The notes below the pieces were generated by a model that saw nothing but the letters and a program-made list of their open reading frames with translations, had not been told where the DNA came from and searched no databases. Of a stretch of 64,000 nt of DNA, positions 9,171 through 21,040 are shown in pieces (the stretch's first letter is position 1; every line of letters starts with the position of its first letter). This stretch comes from an uncultured Ruegeria sp. GTDB lineage: Bacteria > Pseudomonadota > Alphaproteobacteria > Rhodobacterales > Rhodobacteraceae. Location: assembly GCF_947497005.1 (NCBI RefSeq), contig NZ_CANMFF010000001.1:124001-188000 (forward strand), in the 5' to 3' direction. The position numbers were made by a program, and so were the translations under genes.

Positions 9171-10220
9171 ATGATCGAACTTCAAGACGCGACCAAACGG
9201 GTCGGCAACGTCATCCATATCAAACCCACGTCCCTGACTTTGCAAATCGGCCATTTCAATGTGCTGCTGGGGGCAACCGGGTCAGGCAAGACCTCTCTTA
9301 TCAAGATGATGGCCGGGCTGGACCCGATTGCCTCGGGCAAGGTCCTGATGGATGGTCAGGACGTCACACGGCTGAATACGCAAAAGCGACAGATCAGCCT
9401 CGTGCACCAGTTCTTCGTGAATTACCCGCACATGACAGTTTTCGACAACATTGCCTCGCCCTTGCGCGTGGCTGGAATGGCTAATTCCGAAGTCGAGGGA
9501 CGGGTTGAAGAGGCAGCTGACCTGCTGCAACTGCGCCCCATGCTGCACCGCCGCCCGCACGAGCTGTCGGGTGGACAACAACAACGTACTGCGCTGGCGC
9601 GTGCCATCGCGAAAGAGAGCCGGGCGGTGTTCCTCGACGAGCCGCTGGCGAATCTCGACTATAAGCTGCGCGAAGAACTGCGCGAGCAATTGCCCGACCT
9701 GTTCGCTGGTCGCGGGGCTGTTGTTGTTTATGCCACTTCAGAACCCGAAGAGGCCCTTTTGCTGGGCGGTTACACCGCCTTGATGGAAGATGGCCGGGTT
9801 ACCCAATTCGGTCCGACCGCAGACATCTATCGCAACCCCGACAACATCGCCGCTGCGCGTGTGTTCTCGGACCCGCCGATCAACGTGGCTCATATCACCG
9901 TGTCAGGTGCTCAGGCGCAGTTGGAAGGCGGTGGTGGCTGGCCGGTCGTCGACATAACAGACGGCGAGTATATGGTCGCAGTGCGCCCTCACCGCGTAAC
10001 GCCATTCCGCACGTCTGACGCGGACGTGGAACTAACCGGCCGGGTGATCGTAACCGAGCTTTCAGGCTCGGATTCAAGCGCGCATTTTCAGCATGGGGAT
10101 GACGCCTGGGTATCGCTGGCTGCCGGTGTTCACCCCTATCAAGTCGGTGAGGATCACAGTTTCTACCTGAACCCGGCCCATTGCCGGTACTTCAGCCAAG
10201 ACGGCAAGAGGGTGGCCTGA
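9171..10220 (+). CDS. glpS: Glycerol-type ABC transporter ATP-binding protein 1
   Basis: A 349-residue cytoplasmic ATPase subunit of the MalK/UgpC type with a C-terminal TOBE-like region. Visible motifs: Walker A GATGSGKT (residues 34-41), signature LSGGQQQR (132-139) and Walker B VFLDEP (153-158). The switch histidine expected in the sequence YVTHD is replaced: the protein reads YATSEPEEA, with Ser190 in that place. An in-frame ATG at 9108 would start inside the hairpin, so I chose the ATG at 9171, where the conserved fold begins. One base separates its stop from glpT. Confidence 0.87.
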   Translation: MIELQDATKRVGNVIHIKPTSLTLQIGHFNVLLGATGSGKTSLIKMMAGLDPIASGKVLMDGQDVTRLNTQKRQISLVHQFFVNYPHMTVFDNIASPLRVAGMANSEVEGRVEEAADLLQLRPMLHRRPHELSGGQQQRTALARAIAKESRAVFLDEPLANLDYKLREELREQLPDLFAGRGAVVVYATSEPEEALLLGGYTALMEDGRVTQFGPTADIYRNPDNIAAARVFSDPPINVAHITVSGAQAQLEGGGGWPVVDITDGEYMVAVRPHRVTPFRTSDADVELTGRVIVTELSGSDSSAHFQHGDDAWVSLAAGVHPYQVGEDHSFYLNPAHCRYFSQDGKRVA

Positions 10221-10221
10221 C

Positions 10222-11294
<1,073 letters not shown>

Positions 11295-11298
<4 letters not shown>

Positions 11299-12158
11299 GA
11301 ACCGAAAACCAAAAGGCGTGGTTCTTTGTCCTTCCCGTTCTGGCACTGGTCGCGTTCAACGCACTGGTGCCGATGATGACGGTGGTGAATTACTCGGTGC
11401 AGGAAACCTTTGGCAACAACCAGTTCTTCTGGGAAGGGCTGGGCTGGTTCGAGCAAATCCTGCGCTCTGATCGTTTTCAGGCCGCACTGGGACGGCAATT
11501 CCTGTTCACCTTCCTGATCCTGCTGATCGAGGTGCCCCTTGGCATCATCGTCGCCCTGTCCATGCCGCGCAAAGGCTTCTGGGTGCCGGTCTGTCTGGTG
11601 CTGATGGCTCTGCCGATGCTGATCCCCTGGAACGTTGTCGGCTCGATGTGGAACATCTTTACGCTGCCGAAAATCGGTCTGCTGGGATACTTCCTGAATG
11701 ACGTTCTGGGCATCAATTATGACATGACGCAACAGCCCTTGTCGGCCTGGATTACCGTCGTTGTCATGGATGTCTGGCACTGGACGTCACTGGTGGTGCT
11801 GCTGTGCTATGCGGGCCTCGTCTCGATCCCTGACGCTTATTATCAGGCGGCCAAGATCGACGGTGCCAGCCCTTGGTCGGTGTTCCGCTACATCCAACTG
11901 CCCAAGATGAAGACAGTTCTGACCATCGCAATTCTTTTGCGGTTCATGGACAGTTTCAACATCTATACCGAGCCTTTCGTACTGACCGGCGGTGGCCCCG
12001 GCAACTCGACCACCCTACTGTCGATCGACCTGGTGAAGATCGCGTTGGGACAGTTCGACCTTGGCCCGGCGGCGGCGATGAGTCTGATCTATTTCGCCAT
12101 CACATTGCTTGTGTCGTGGCTCTTCTACACTCTGATGACAAAGGATGACGCAGAATGA
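11295..12158 (+). CDS. glpP: Glycerol-type ABC transporter permease 1
   Basis: A 287-residue inner-membrane permease of the MalF type with six predicted membrane helices. The EAA-loop region reads IPDAYYQAAKIDGASPWSVF, the binding site for the ATPase subunits. It starts in an ATGA overlap with glpT and ends in an ATGA overlap with glpQ, so the two permeases are translated in a coupled way. Confidence 0.88.
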
Positions 12159-12952
12159 AAAAGCGTTCCCTCATCCCGATCCTGTACATCGCGTTCCTGA
12201 TGCTGCCGATCTATTGGCTGGTGGCGATGTCCTTCAAGACCACGAACGAGATTCTGTCGGGCTTTTCCCTGTTCCCCCAGACATTTACGCTGGAAAATTA
12301 CATCACAATCTTCACTGATCCGACCTGGTACTGGGGCTACATCAACTCGATCGCTTATGTGACTCTGAACACGGTGCTTTCGGTTTGTGTCGCACTGCCT
12401 GCTGCCTATGCTTTCTCTCGCTACAGGTTCCTAGGTGACAAACAGCTGTTTTTCTGGCTGCTGACCAACCGGATGGCTCCGGCTGCGGTATTTGCGCTGC
12501 CATTCTTTCAGCTCTACTCTTCCATCGGTCTGTTCGACACGTATCTGGCAGTGGCGCTGGCCCACACACTGTTCAACGTGCCGCTGGCGGTTTGGATTCT
12601 GGAGGGCTTTATGCGCGGTATTCCGAAGGAGTTGGATGAAACAGCCTATGTCGACGGCTATTCCTTCCCGCGCTTCTTCGTGACGATTTTCCTGCCCAAC
12701 ATCAAAGCAGGTGTCGGCGTCGCGGCCTTCTTCTGCTTTATGTTCTCGTGGGTGGAAATGCTACTGGCCAAGACCCTGACTGCGGTCGAGGCCAAACCCA
12801 TCGCCGCCGTGATGACCCGCACCGCATCCAGCGCGGGGTACGAATTGGGCCTGCTTGCCGCCGCCGGCACCCTGACCATCATCCCCGGCGCCATCGTCAT
12901 CTGGTTTGTCCGCAACTACATCGCGCGTGGTTTCGCGATGGGACGTGTGTGA
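12155..12952 (+). CDS. glpQ: Glycerol-type ABC transporter permease 2
   Basis: A 265-residue MalG-type permease with six predicted membrane helices. The EAA-loop segment is IPKELDETAYVDGYSFPRFF, with the usual Gly. It pairs with GlpP to form the translocation pore. It begins inside the glpP stop codon and is followed eight bases later by the DUF2160 gene. Confidence 0.88.
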   Translation: MKKRSLIPILYIAFLMLPIYWLVAMSFKTTNEILSGFSLFPQTFTLENYITIFTDPTWYWGYINSIAYVTLNTVLSVCVALPAAYAFSRYRFLGDKQLFFWLLTNRMAPAAVFALPFFQLYSSIGLFDTYLAVALAHTLFNVPLAVWILEGFMRGIPKELDETAYVDGYSFPRFFVTIFLPNIKAGVGVAAFFCFMFSWVEMLLAKTLTAVEAKPIAAVMTRTASSAGYELGLLAAAGTLTIIPGAIVIWFVRNYIARGFAMGRV

Positions 12953-12960
12953 GGTTCGAT

Positions 12961-13362
12961 ATGCGTAAACTTCTTCTCACCCTCTTTTTCCTGCCTTCCA
13001 CCACTTTTGCCCAGCAGGCCGGATGGGGCAGCGTCGGCCAGCCAGAGGAAAAAGGCTTTTCCTGGACTGCCCCACTGTGGCCCGATTTCTGGATGGCCTG
13101 GACCCCGGCGACACTGGCCGTGTTCGTCGGAATCTTTTCGGCCATCGCTCTGATCGGCGTTCTTGAGGGCTTCAAGTATCGAGATGGTATAGAACGGCGC
13201 GGTGTGCTGGGGCTGACGACCACATTGGGCGACCGGCTGTTCATCACCCTTCTGGGGTCCGCCTATATCTTCCTCGCCTGGCTGGGGCTTGTCGGACAGC
13301 CGGTCTGGACACCTCTTTTCCTGTCTATCGGCTGGGGTGTTTTTGTGTTCTGGAAAGTTTAG
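12961..13362 (+). CDS. glpU: DUF2160 small membrane protein of glycerol transporter operon
   Basis: A 133-residue protein with an N-terminal hydrophobic stretch resembling a signal peptide (MRKLLLTLFFLPSTTFA) and two or three further membrane segments with conserved Trp-rich loops (WTAPLWPDFWMAWTPAT). DUF2160 proteins accompany the GlpSTPQUV transporter, where this member is called GlpU; its exact function is not established. The start ATG at 12961 is eight bases after the glpQ stop; a longer reading from 12748 would lie within glpQ and is rejected. Confidence 0.82.
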   Translation: MRKLLLTLFFLPSTTFAQQAGWGSVGQPEEKGFSWTAPLWPDFWMAWTPATLAVFVGIFSAIALIGVLEGFKYRDGIERRGVLGLTTTLGDRLFITLLGSAYIFLAWLGLVGQPVWTPLFLSIGWGVFVFWKV

Positions 13363-13409
13363 ACTTTGACAAATTGCGAAAGGATGCTTGTCTGTCAGGC
13401 ATACTAAAC

Positions 13410-13823
13410 ATGGCGACACCGAGATCGATGCGAAAGAAAAAGACGACAAATCTGCTGACCGAGGTTGAACTGGAGTTCATGAACGAGCTCTGGGCCCTTG
13501 GGCAAGGCTCGGTGCGCGACGTCCTGGACAGGCTGCCTTCAGAACGCAATCTGGCCTACACATCCGGTGCCACGATCCTGCGTATTCTGGATGAAAAAGG
13601 CTTTGTGGAAAGTCACAAGTCAGGAAAAACCCTGATCTATACGCCGCTTCTGGAAAAGGACAGGTATCAGGCCCGTTCGCTGCAAAACCTGTCCCGCACT
13701 CTATTCGACGACACTCCCGCCACACTGGTGGCGCGACTTGTCGATGATGCGGGGCTGAGCGAAACCGACCTAGAGGAAATTCGAGCACTGGTAGAGAGGA
13801 GACTGCAAAATGACAGCGGTTAG
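13410..13823 (+). CDS. BlaI/MecI-family winged-helix repressor
   Basis: About 137 residues from the ATG at 13410 (an ATG at 13428 and a TTG at 13374 are alternatives). The segment LLTEVELEFMNELWALGQGSVRDVLDRL followed by the recognition helix region YTSGATILRILDEKGFV is the BlaI/MecI winged-helix fold, and the C-terminal helices form the dimer domain. A TTGACA at 13366-13371 could be a -35 for a promoter separate from glp. It overlaps the M56 protease gene by 14 bases, the usual BlaI-BlaR1 arrangement. Targets are unknown; the pair or the adjacent glp operon are candidates. Confidence 0.85.
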   Translation: MATPRSMRKKKTTNLLTEVELEFMNELWALGQGSVRDVLDRLPSERNLAYTSGATILRILDEKGFVESHKSGKTLIYTPLLEKDRYQARSLQNLSRTLFDDTPATLVARLVDDAGLSETDLEEIRALVERRLQNDSG

Positions 13824-14907
13824 ACCGGTTCTCGACGCATTCATTGAACTGAACATCGTGCTGGCCTTATCGGCCGTCATCTGGCTGGCGGCGCGGGCCG
13901 CACTGACCCACACGAGCCTGCGCCACAGCTATGTCGCGCAGTTGCGGGCACTCAAGGCGCTAAGCATTTGTGTTCTCATAAGCCCATTTCTTGCATTCGG
14001 CGTAACGTCTCTGGCCGCGTATGCATGGCCAGGAAGCGCAGTGGCGCTTGGTGACATCGCTGTTGCCGCCTATCTGCGCGGCGACATCGCTATGCCCGCC
14101 ACACAATTCGAGGCCCTGTTGAATACCCGAGCAAGATGGGTCGATCTTGCATTGTCTGGACAGCAGCCGGTGATTACCGCATTTGCGGCGCTGCTTGCTT
14201 TAGTCGCAATAGTGTTCGCCACTCGTGCCTTACGGGATGCAGTGATGATCCGTCAGACAGTCAAATCCAGCTTTCTGTGGCGTCAATCGGCTAAAGTGGA
14301 TATCCGCCTTTCCGACCGCATAACAATACCGTTTGCGGTGCGCGGGCTGCGCCGTCGCCATGTCGTTCTTCCAAGCCATCTGCTTGATACTCCGCGTGAG
14401 CTGCGTTTTGCATTGGCGCACGAGTTTCAGCATGTTCGGGCGGACGACGTGGAGTGGGAGCTGGGCTTTGAACTGCTGCGTCCACTGTTGTTCTGGAACC
14501 CTGCCTATCTGATGCTCAAGTATCAGTTTGGCCGGTTGCGTGAACTGGCCTGCGATCAGTCTGTCGTTGCCCGCAAACGGATTGATGCGCGTGAATACAC
14601 GGCGTGCTTGTTGGATTATTGCGCTCGTACGATCTCGGCCAACAATCCACGCGTTCTGAATGTTGCGTTTGTGACAGGCGGCAAGGCCAAGCGCGTGCTG
14701 CGCCAGCGAGTGCTCGCTCTGACCGATGGTCAGCCGACGGTGCCCACCCTGCCCTCGCTGTTCCTTGGGATGGCCCTGACCTTTGCCACCCTTCTGGCGC
14801 TGGGGTCTGCTTCGATTCAACAGACACAGGATTGGAGCCATGATCGCCTGATGCTGTCGACCGTGGTCAATCTGGAACGTCTAGAGGCGCGCAATCAAGG
14901 GAATTGA
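13810..14907 (+). CDS. M56 (BlaR1-like) membrane metalloprotease without sensor domain
   Basis: A 365-residue membrane protein. The zinc site HEFQH is at residues 204-208, with a downstream ELACD (Glu245) as probable third ligand, both typical of peptidase family M56. Membrane segments flank the catalytic domain (near residues 10-30, 50-75, 120-140 and 310-335). BlaR1/MecR1 carry a C-terminal extracellular penicillin-binding domain; here the protein stops soon after the last membrane helix, so it cannot sense beta-lactams in that way. In the family, M56 activation leads to cleavage of the partner BlaI repressor; the signal here is unknown. Confidence 0.85.
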   Translation: MTAVRPVLDAFIELNIVLALSAVIWLAARAALTHTSLRHSYVAQLRALKALSICVLISPFLAFGVTSLAAYAWPGSAVALGDIAVAAYLRGDIAMPATQFEALLNTRARWVDLALSGQQPVITAFAALLALVAIVFATRALRDAVMIRQTVKSSFLWRQSAKVDIRLSDRITIPFAVRGLRRRHVVLPSHLLDTPRELRFALAHEFQHVRADDVEWELGFELLRPLLFWNPAYLMLKYQFGRLRELACDQSVVARKRIDAREYTACLLDYCARTISANNPRVLNVAFVTGGKAKRVLRQRVLALTDGQPTVPTLPSLFLGMALTFATLLALGSASIQQTQDWSHDRLMLSTVVNLERLEARNQGN

Positions 14908-14917
14908 CCCTGCCCGA

Positions 14918-16387
14918 TCACCAACCGCGACGGCCGAACAGTGAATGAAGCCTGCCCTCATCGGCAAATGGCTCAAGCGCTCGTGCGCGCTCTAACCGCG
15001 CCACAACTCGCGCAACCAGAACCCATCCGATTACAGCAAAGATGACACCACCGAAGGCCTGGCCCAACAGAACGCCAGATGCTCCGGCGACCTGTGAACC
15101 AATCGTCGCGAAAACCCAGGTCCCAATGGTGTGGCGACCCCAGTTTATCCATGTGGAGTAAACCGGATGGCCCAGATTGTTGAAGCTGGCATTTGTCACG
15201 AAGATCACGCCATTGAAGAACGAAGCCAAAGCCAGCGGGCCGCAGAACAAATAAATCAGAATCCGTGTTTCGCCTTGTGCTGCAAACAAATCCGCAATCG
15301 GCGCGCGCAGCAAAAACAGAATGGCCGACATGCAAAGGACATAGATAGCCGTAAACTTGATCCCGGCCAGAAATGCTGCACGCACACGGTCGAATTTCTC
15401 GGCCCCATAATTCTGACCGATGATTGGTCCTATTGCGCCTGACAACGCGAATATGACCGAAAACGCCACCGGCAAAAGTCGCCCGATCACGGCCATGCCT
15501 GCAACCGCGTCGGTTCCATATTGCGCGATTTCCCGCACCACAATGGCATTGCCGATCGGAGTGGCCACGTTCGTCAGGACGGCAGGAATTGCGATTGCCC
15601 GCACGGGCCCCATATCCCGGGCTACCTGCTTCAGAGAGGGGCGCGCAAACCCTTTATGCACCCGCAACGCAGGCCACAGCGCCGCCGCCAACATGCACAG
15701 CCGGGCCATAACCGAGGCAATCGCGGCCCCATCCAGCCCCAACCCGACGGCAAAGATCAAAATCGGGTCCAGAACAGCATTTACCAAGCCGCCGTAAATC
15801 GTGGCCATCATCGACCGTCGCGCATCCCCATGGCCGCGCAGAACTGCCATCGCCACCATCGCAATCGACATCACGCACATCGTTGGAAGGATGATCGACA
15901 CATAACGCGTAGCCAGCCGCAAAACCTCACCTTCCGCGCCGAGTACTGACAACAGATAGCTGAGATTCAACAACACCAATATCGAAGTAATCAGCCCGAC
16001 GATCATTCCCAAAACGGCCACACTGGACGCATAATGCCTTGCTTGTTCTGCCCGTCCGGCCCCGAGTTCGCGCGCAACCAGCGCTCCGGCGGCAATCGAC
16101 AATCCGATATTGATCGCGTTGGTGAAAAACAGCAACGTCCCGGCATAGCCTACTGCTGCTGCCAGCGCGTCGTTACCCAGCATCGAGATGAAGATCATAT
16201 CGACAAAGTCGACGGCAAAGATAGCCATCAGGCCGATGCTGGTGGTCAGCGACATGCGCGTCACGTGCAGCATCAGACTGCCGCTCAGAAACACCGCTTT
16301 GCTTGCCGATTGATCCGCCAAAACTCTGGTCGCCCCACCTGTTCGACCCGGACGGGCCTCTGATGCCTTTGTGTTCGGCAAGGGCAA
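14918..16387 (-). CDS. MATE-family multidrug/toxin exporter
   Basis: A 489-residue inner-membrane antiporter with about twelve hydrophobic helices in two related halves, of the NorM/DinF-like MATE superfamily, which expels organic cations in exchange for Na+ or H+. The start is uncertain: the longest reading begins with TTG at 16387 and has a polar 35-residue lead, while an ATG near 16273 lies just before the first helix. It is convergent with the M56 gene, with only ten bases between their ends, and has its own upstream gap of 83 bases, so it is probably transcribed alone. Confidence 0.88.
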   Translation of the reverse strand: MPLPNTKASEARPGRTGGATRVLADQSASKAVFLSGSLMLHVTRMSLTTSIGLMAIFAVDFVDMIFISMLGNDALAAAVGYAGTLLFFTNAINIGLSIAAGALVARELGAGRAEQARHYASSVAVLGMIVGLITSILVLLNLSYLLSVLGAEGEVLRLATRYVSIILPTMCVMSIAMVAMAVLRGHGDARRSMMATIYGGLVNAVLDPILIFAVGLGLDGAAIASVMARLCMLAAALWPALRVHKGFARPSLKQVARDMGPVRAIAIPAVLTNVATPIGNAIVVREIAQYGTDAVAGMAVIGRLLPVAFSVIFALSGAIGPIIGQNYGAEKFDRVRAAFLAGIKFTAIYVLCMSAILFLLRAPIADLFAAQGETRILIYLFCGPLALASFFNGVIFVTNASFNNLGHPVYSTWINWGRHTIGTWVFATIGSQVAGASGVLLGQAFGGVIFAVIGWVLVARVVARLERARALEPFADEGRLHSLFGRRGW

Positions 16388-16470
16388 GCCCCGACCAGCG
16401 CTTAAGCAAACTCACGCGTTTCCAAGGCTTTGTACACCGTATTTTTCAAAGCTGACGGAACCAACAGGGA

Positions 16471-17787
16471 TCAGACAAAGCGGTTCACGTAGTTCTCCAG
16501 GATTTCCTGACGCCCCGAACGTGGCTGTGGATTGAGGTCCTCCGCCAGCACTTGTGCCGCAATCTCATCAAGACCTGACGTCAGCATCGCCTGTGCCTCG
16601 GGCGCATTCCAGCCCGCGTACCTGTCAGCCAGAGCCTTTTCCAAACCGCCATCCTCGAGCATCGCCGCGGCGGCTTTCAGGCCCCGAGCGCAGATATCCA
16701 TCCCACCTAAATGCGCGGCGATCAGGTCCTCGGCGTAGATTGACTGCCTGCGAAGTTTTGCGTCGAAATTGGTGCCACCCGTCGTAAACCCGCCCGCTTT
16801 CAGAATGTGGTAATAGGCCAGCGCGACTTCGGGCGTGTTGTTCGGAAACTGGTCCGTATCCCATCCCGATTGATAGTCGTTGCGGTTCATGTCGATCGAT
16901 CCGAGCATCCCTTCAGACGTGGCCACTGCAATCTCGTGTTCGAAACTATGCCCTGCCAGAATCGCGTGCCCCTGTTCGAGGTTCAGCTTAACCTCATCCT
17001 CCAGCCCATATTTACGCAAGAAACCGATGCAGGTGGCGGCATCGAAATCATACTGGTGCTTTGACGGCTCCTGAGGTTTGGGTTCGACAAGGATCGCGCC
17101 TTTGAATCCGATCTTGTGCTTGTACTCGACCACCATATTCAGGAACCGGCCCATATGATCCAGCTCGGTCCCCATATCGGTATTGAGCAGCGTCTCATAT
17201 CCTTCGCGCCCGCCCCAAAGTACATAGTTTTCACCGCCAAGCTTGTGGGTGGCGTCCATGCAAGACTTCACAGTGGCGGCGGCAAAGGCAAAGACATCCG
17301 GGTCAGGGTTGGTGCTGGCACCGCCCATCCAGCGGCGATGGCTGAACATGTTGGCCGTGCCCCACAACAGCTTGGTGCCAGCGGCCTGCATCTTTTCACC
17401 GATATAGTCGGTGATCTCGTTCAACGTGCGCAGATTGTCCGCGAAGTTACCCTGTTCAGGGCGGATATCGGCATCATGCCAGCAGAAGTAAGGCTGGCCG
17501 AGAATTTGAAACATTTCAAACGCGATATCGGCCTTCATCTTGGCGCGGCCCATATCATCCTGCGGGTGCCAGGGGCGTTCAAATGTGGGGCCTCCAAACG
17601 GATCTCCACCTTCCCAGGCAAAAGAATGCCACCATGCTGCGGCAAAACGCAGGTGATCCTCCATACGCTTGCCCAAGACCATTTCATCAGGGTCGTAATG
17701 GCGAAACGCGAGCGGGTTCGTGCTGTCTTCGCCACCGAATTGGACTTTCTCAATTCCCTGAAAGAATCCGCTCGTCATCTCATTCAC
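16471..17787 (-). CDS. xylA: Xylose isomerase
   Basis: A 438-residue cytoplasmic enzyme converting D-xylose to D-xylulose. The sequence shows the group II xylose isomerase blocks: [29 protein letters not shown] (active-site His and Asp), [17 protein letters not shown] and [16 protein letters not shown] with metal-binding Glu and Asp residues. It is the last gene of the xylF-H-G-A operon, one base after xylG, and follows an AAGG ribosome site. Confidence 0.97.
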   Translation of the reverse strand: MNEMTSGFFQGIEKVQFGGEDSTNPLAFRHYDPDEMVLGKRMEDHLRFAAAWWHSFAWEGGDPFGGPTFERPWHPQDDMGRAKMKADIAFEMFQILGQPYFCWHDADIRPEQGNFADNLRTLNEITDYIGEKMQAAGTKLLWGTANMFSHRRWMGGASTNPDPDVFAFAAATVKSCMDATHKLGGENYVLWGGREGYETLLNTDMGTELDHMGRFLNMVVEYKHKIGFKGAILVEPKPQEPSKHQYDFDAATCIGFLRKYGLEDEVKLNLEQGHAILAGHSFEHEIAVATSEGMLGSIDMNRNDYQSGWDTDQFPNNTPEVALAYYHILKAGGFTTGGTNFDAKLRRQSIYAEDLIAAHLGGMDICARGLKAAAAMLEDGGLEKALADRYAGWNAPEAQAMLTSGLDEIAAQVLAEDLNPQPRSGRQEILENYVNRFV

Positions 17788-17788
17788 C

Positions 17789-18589
17789 TTATTCTGCTTT
17801 TTCGCCGGGTTTCTTACCCAGAATGATCATCGACAACAGGTCATCATCGGTGACATCGGCGATATCAACCGTTCCGACCAGCTGCCCGTTCTTCATGACC
17901 GAAGCCCGATCGCACAGTTCCATCACAGCATGCACGTCGTGGTCGATCAGAAAAATCCCGATCCCTTGCGCCTTGAGCTTTTGAATCAGGTCCGCCACCA
18001 TCTGTGTTTCGTGCGGGCCAAGCGCGGCGGTCGGTTCGTCCATGATCAGGATACGTGCATTGAAATATACTGCACGTGCGATGGCCACCGATTGCCGCTG
18101 ACCACCTGAAAGGGCTGAAACCGGATCGTTGAACTTCTGAAAGTTCGGATTCAGCTGTGCCATAATCTTGCGGCACTCAGCCTCCATCGCGGCATCGTTG
18201 ACCAGACCGAAAGGTGTGACCATTTCCCGGCCCAGAAACAGGTTCGAGCTTGCATCCAGATTGTCCGCCAACGCCAGTGTCTGATAGATTGTCTCGATAT
18301 TGTTGGCGCGCGCATCGCGGGGATTGTGGATCTCAACCTTGTTGCCCTCGATCAGGATCTCTCCATGGTCCATTTGATAGGCGCCCGAAAGCACCTTGAT
18401 CAGGGTGGATTTTCCGGCCCCGTTGTGGCCCAGAAGGCCCACGACCTCGCCCGGGTACAGATCAACCGACACGTGGTCCACCGCCTTGATACCCCCGAAG
18501 GAAATCGAGATATCCCGCATTTCCACCAAGGGCGGCTGGCCCGACCCGCGGCCGGACGCTTGGTTTTGTGTTTCTTGTGCTTGCATCAT
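17789..18589 (-). CDS. xylG: Xylose ABC transporter ATP-binding protein (single domain)
   Basis: A 266-residue cytoplasmic ATPase. Walker [10 protein letters not shown], signature [15 protein letters not shown] and Walker [13 protein letters not shown] are intact and the H-loop reads LIDHD. E. coli XylG has two fused ATPase domains near 510 residues; this one has a single domain, so it should act as a homodimer, as in many alphaproteobacterial sugar importers. It overlaps the xylH stop. Confidence 0.92.
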   Translation of the reverse strand: MMQAQETQNQASGRGSGQPPLVEMRDISISFGGIKAVDHVSVDLYPGEVVGLLGHNGAGKSTLIKVLSGAYQMDHGEILIEGNKVEIHNPRDARANNIETIYQTLALADNLDASSNLFLGREMVTPFGLVNDAAMEAECRKIMAQLNPNFQKFNDPVSALSGGQRQSVAIARAVYFNARILIMDEPTAALGPHETQMVADLIQKLKAQGIGIFLIDHDVHAVMELCDRASVMKNGQLVGTVDIADVTDDDLLSMIILGKKPGEKAE

Positions 18590-19884
18590 TTCGCCCCCAG
18601 ACGTTTGCGATAGACGATGTCGATATAGACAGCCAAAACCAGAACGGTGCCGACGACGATATTCTGGAACGGCGCATCCACGCCGACCATGGCCATGCCC
18701 GATTGCAACGCCTGCATGATCAGCGCGCCAAGGATCGCGCCGTAGATTGTGCCGATGCCGCCGGACAGCGCTGTCCCGCCGATTACAGCAGCAGCAATCA
18801 CGCGCAGTTCATCCAGCGTGCCAATATCATTCGAATGGTTGGCCAGACGGGCCGAGGCCACAACGGCTGACAGTGCGCACAAGAACCCCATCAGGGCAAA
18901 AATTTTGACGGTCATCATGCGGGTGTTGATGCCTGACAATTCAGCCGCGTCCGGGTTGCCACCGGTTGCAAAGATATAGCGGCCAAATCGGGTCTTGCGG
19001 GCCACGACAGTCAGCGTTACCGCAACAAGGATCAGGATCAGGACCGAGATCGGGATACCATAACCGACAACCAGCCCCTCGGGCATGGTCTCACCACGTG
19101 CTTCGAACATCCGTTCAAGACGGCGGGTCGGGATCGCATAGCTGTTGACGATGAAGACATAGCCCATGATGGCAATGCCAATGATCGCGGCCAGCGTTGT
19201 CTCGGCCCAAAAAGGTTTCACAGGAAACCCATGGGCCGCTTTGGAACGGCGACCGCTCCACAATGCCCAGATTGCAACCGCAGTTGCAGCAAGGCCAAAC
19301 AGAAGGCTGGCCATTGTGCCCAACGTGCCGTTTGTGCCGCCAAACATCAGGAACGTGCTGTCCAGGGGGCCAATTGTCTGGCCATCCGTCATGTACCAGG
19401 CAACGTTACGCCAGACCAAAAATCCGCCCAGCGTCACGATGAAGGCCGGTATGGTGAGGTAACCCACCATCCAACCGTGGAACGCACCGATCAACGTCCC
19501 AACGACCAAACCGACAACCAATGTGATTGCCCAGGTCGCCGGGTTGTTCAAACCCATTCCCAGCACGTTCGGCAACAGCTCGGTCTGTGTCATCGCCATG
19601 ACGGCTGATGTTGTCGCCAGCAAAGCTCCGACCGACAGGTCGATGTGGCGCATTACAATGATGAACACCATGCCACAGGCCATAATGGCGACAGAGACGG
19701 TTTGTATCGACAGGTTGAACAGATTTCTGGGCGTCAGAAAACGGCCATCCGTAAAGATGTTGAAGCCAATACACAGGATGATGAAGGCGCCGATCATGCC
19801 CAATAGCCGCATATCCAGTTCCAGTTGCTGGAACAGGTTGGCCTTTGTTTTTTTGGGTACCGGCTGAGACGAAGTTTCGGTCAT
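18586..19884 (-). CDS. xylH: Xylose ABC transporter permease
   Basis: A 432-residue inner-membrane permease of the RbsC/XylH family with about twelve hydrophobic segments. The conserved [20 protein letters not shown] block near the C-terminus and [18 protein letters not shown] are typical of the family. It lies between the binding-protein gene and the ATPase gene and overlaps xylG by 4 bases. A strong hairpin separates it from xylF. Confidence 0.94.
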   Translation of the reverse strand: MTETSSQPVPKKTKANLFQQLELDMRLLGMIGAFIILCIGFNIFTDGRFLTPRNLFNLSIQTVSVAIMACGMVFIIVMRHIDLSVGALLATTSAVMAMTQTELLPNVLGMGLNNPATWAITLVVGLVVGTLIGAFHGWMVGYLTIPAFIVTLGGFLVWRNVAWYMTDGQTIGPLDSTFLMFGGTNGTLGTMASLLFGLAATAVAIWALWSGRRSKAAHGFPVKPFWAETTLAAIIGIAIMGYVFIVNSYAIPTRRLERMFEARGETMPEGLVVGYGIPISVLILILVAVTLTVVARKTRFGRYIFATGGNPDAAELSGINTRMMTVKIFALMGFLCALSAVVASARLANHSNDIGTLDELRVIAAAVIGGTALSGGIGTIYGAILGALIMQALQSGMAMVGVDAPFQNIVVGTVLVLAVYIDIVYRKRLGAK

Positions 19885-19909
19885 ATCCGATCTTTCATGT
19901 TCAGCTATG

Positions 19910-19939
19910 GTCTCTGGCCCGGCCTTCCGGGCCAGAGAC
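19910..19939 (-). promoter_or_regulatory. Perfect 13-bp hairpin between xylF and xylH
   Basis: 19910-19922 pairs perfectly with 19927-19939 around a 4-base loop. It lies 20 bases after the xylF stop in transcript orientation and has no T-run. As with the glp operon, it probably stabilises the binding-protein message or attenuates read-through into the permease genes. Confidence 0.7.
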
Positions 19940-19959
19940 GTGATGGTTCGGAGTGTCGG

Positions 19960-20979
19960 TTAGTTACAGGGTGCAGGGCCGTTTTCGACGCCCTGACACA
20001 GATCTGCCAGTGGGATCCAGCCAGCATCAACCACAACAGACAGGTTGTCCTTGGTGATCGGTACCGGTGCCAGGAAGACCGAATTCATCTCTGTTCCACC
20101 AGGCGAGGTCCAGCTGATCGCGCCCTCGACATCGGCAGCAGCGGTACCGCTGCTCAGCGCGACCGCGATTTCACCGGCAGCTTTGCCCAGCTCACGTGCG
20201 TCTTTCCACACAGAAACGGTTTGCGTGCCTTTGGCTACCCGGTTCAGTGCGGCATGGTCGCCATCCTGGCCCGAGACCGGAATCCCTTCCATGCCCTGCG
20301 CGGTCAGCGCAGCAACAACACCACCTGCGGTACCGTCATTCGAGGCCACAACCGCGTCAACGGCGTTTTCATTGGCGGTCAGTATCTGTTCCATGTTGCG
20401 CTGCGCGTTCGCGGGCAACCAACCGTCTGTATAGGCTTCACCCACGATGACGACATCGCCGCTGTCTACAGCCGCCTGAATGATCTCTTGCTGACCACCG
20501 CGCAGAAAATCCGCGTTCGGATCGGTGGGCGAGCCCTTGATCATTACATAGTTGCCCTTGGGCATGGCGTCGAACACCGCGCGGGCCTGCATCCGGCCAA
20601 CTTCGACATTATCAAAGGTCAGGTAGAAGGCACGGTCATCCTCGATCAGACGGTCATACGCTATGACCGGAATACCTTCGTCCGCTGCGGCCTGAACAGC
20701 CGGGCCGATGGCCTGAGAATCTTGCGCCAGAATGATAAGCGCATCAACGCCCTGGGCGATCAGGCTTTCGATATCCGACAATTGCTTGGACGACGATGAT
20801 TGCGCATCCGAAGAAATGTACTCTGCACCGCCCGCCTCCAGCGCGGCCTTGATTGCCGCTTCGTCAGTTTTCCAACGCTCTTCCTGGAAATTCGACCAGC
20901 TAACACCGACTGTTGGTTCTGCAAATGCAACCGTCCCCATTAGGACTGCAACAGCAGAAGCGCTGAGAATTCGTTTCAT
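19960..20979 (-). CDS. xylF: D-xylose periplasmic binding protein
   Basis: A 339-residue binding protein with signal peptide ([20 protein letters not shown]). The type I periplasmic fold is visible as [20 protein letters not shown], then [32 protein letters not shown], typical of XylF. It is the first gene of the operon; GGAGG precedes the ATG at 20979. It is divergent from the ROK regulator gene, separated by 153 bases. Confidence 0.95.
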   Translation of the reverse strand: MKRILSASAVAVLMGTVAFAEPTVGVSWSNFQEERWKTDEAAIKAALEAGGAEYISSDAQSSSSKQLSDIESLIAQGVDALIILAQDSQAIGPAVQAAADEGIPVIAYDRLIEDDRAFYLTFDNVEVGRMQARAVFDAMPKGNYVMIKGSPTDPNADFLRGGQQEIIQAAVDSGDVVIVGEAYTDGWLPANAQRNMEQILTANENAVDAVVASNDGTAGGVVAALTAQGMEGIPVSGQDGDHAALNRVAKGTQTVSVWKDARELGKAAGEIAVALSSGTAAADVEGAISWTSPGGTEMNSVFLAPVPITKDNLSVVVDAGWIPLADLCQGVENGPAPCN

Positions 20980-21040
20980 GATTTCCTCCCGGTTTCATTG
21001 AGCCATCGATTCATGATTCGTGGCCCCGATAATTCTGAGT

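Noticed and set aside
19825..20799. 324-codon plus-strand frame opposite xylF
   Set aside because: Antisense shadow of a well-supported gene; no domain or start signal.
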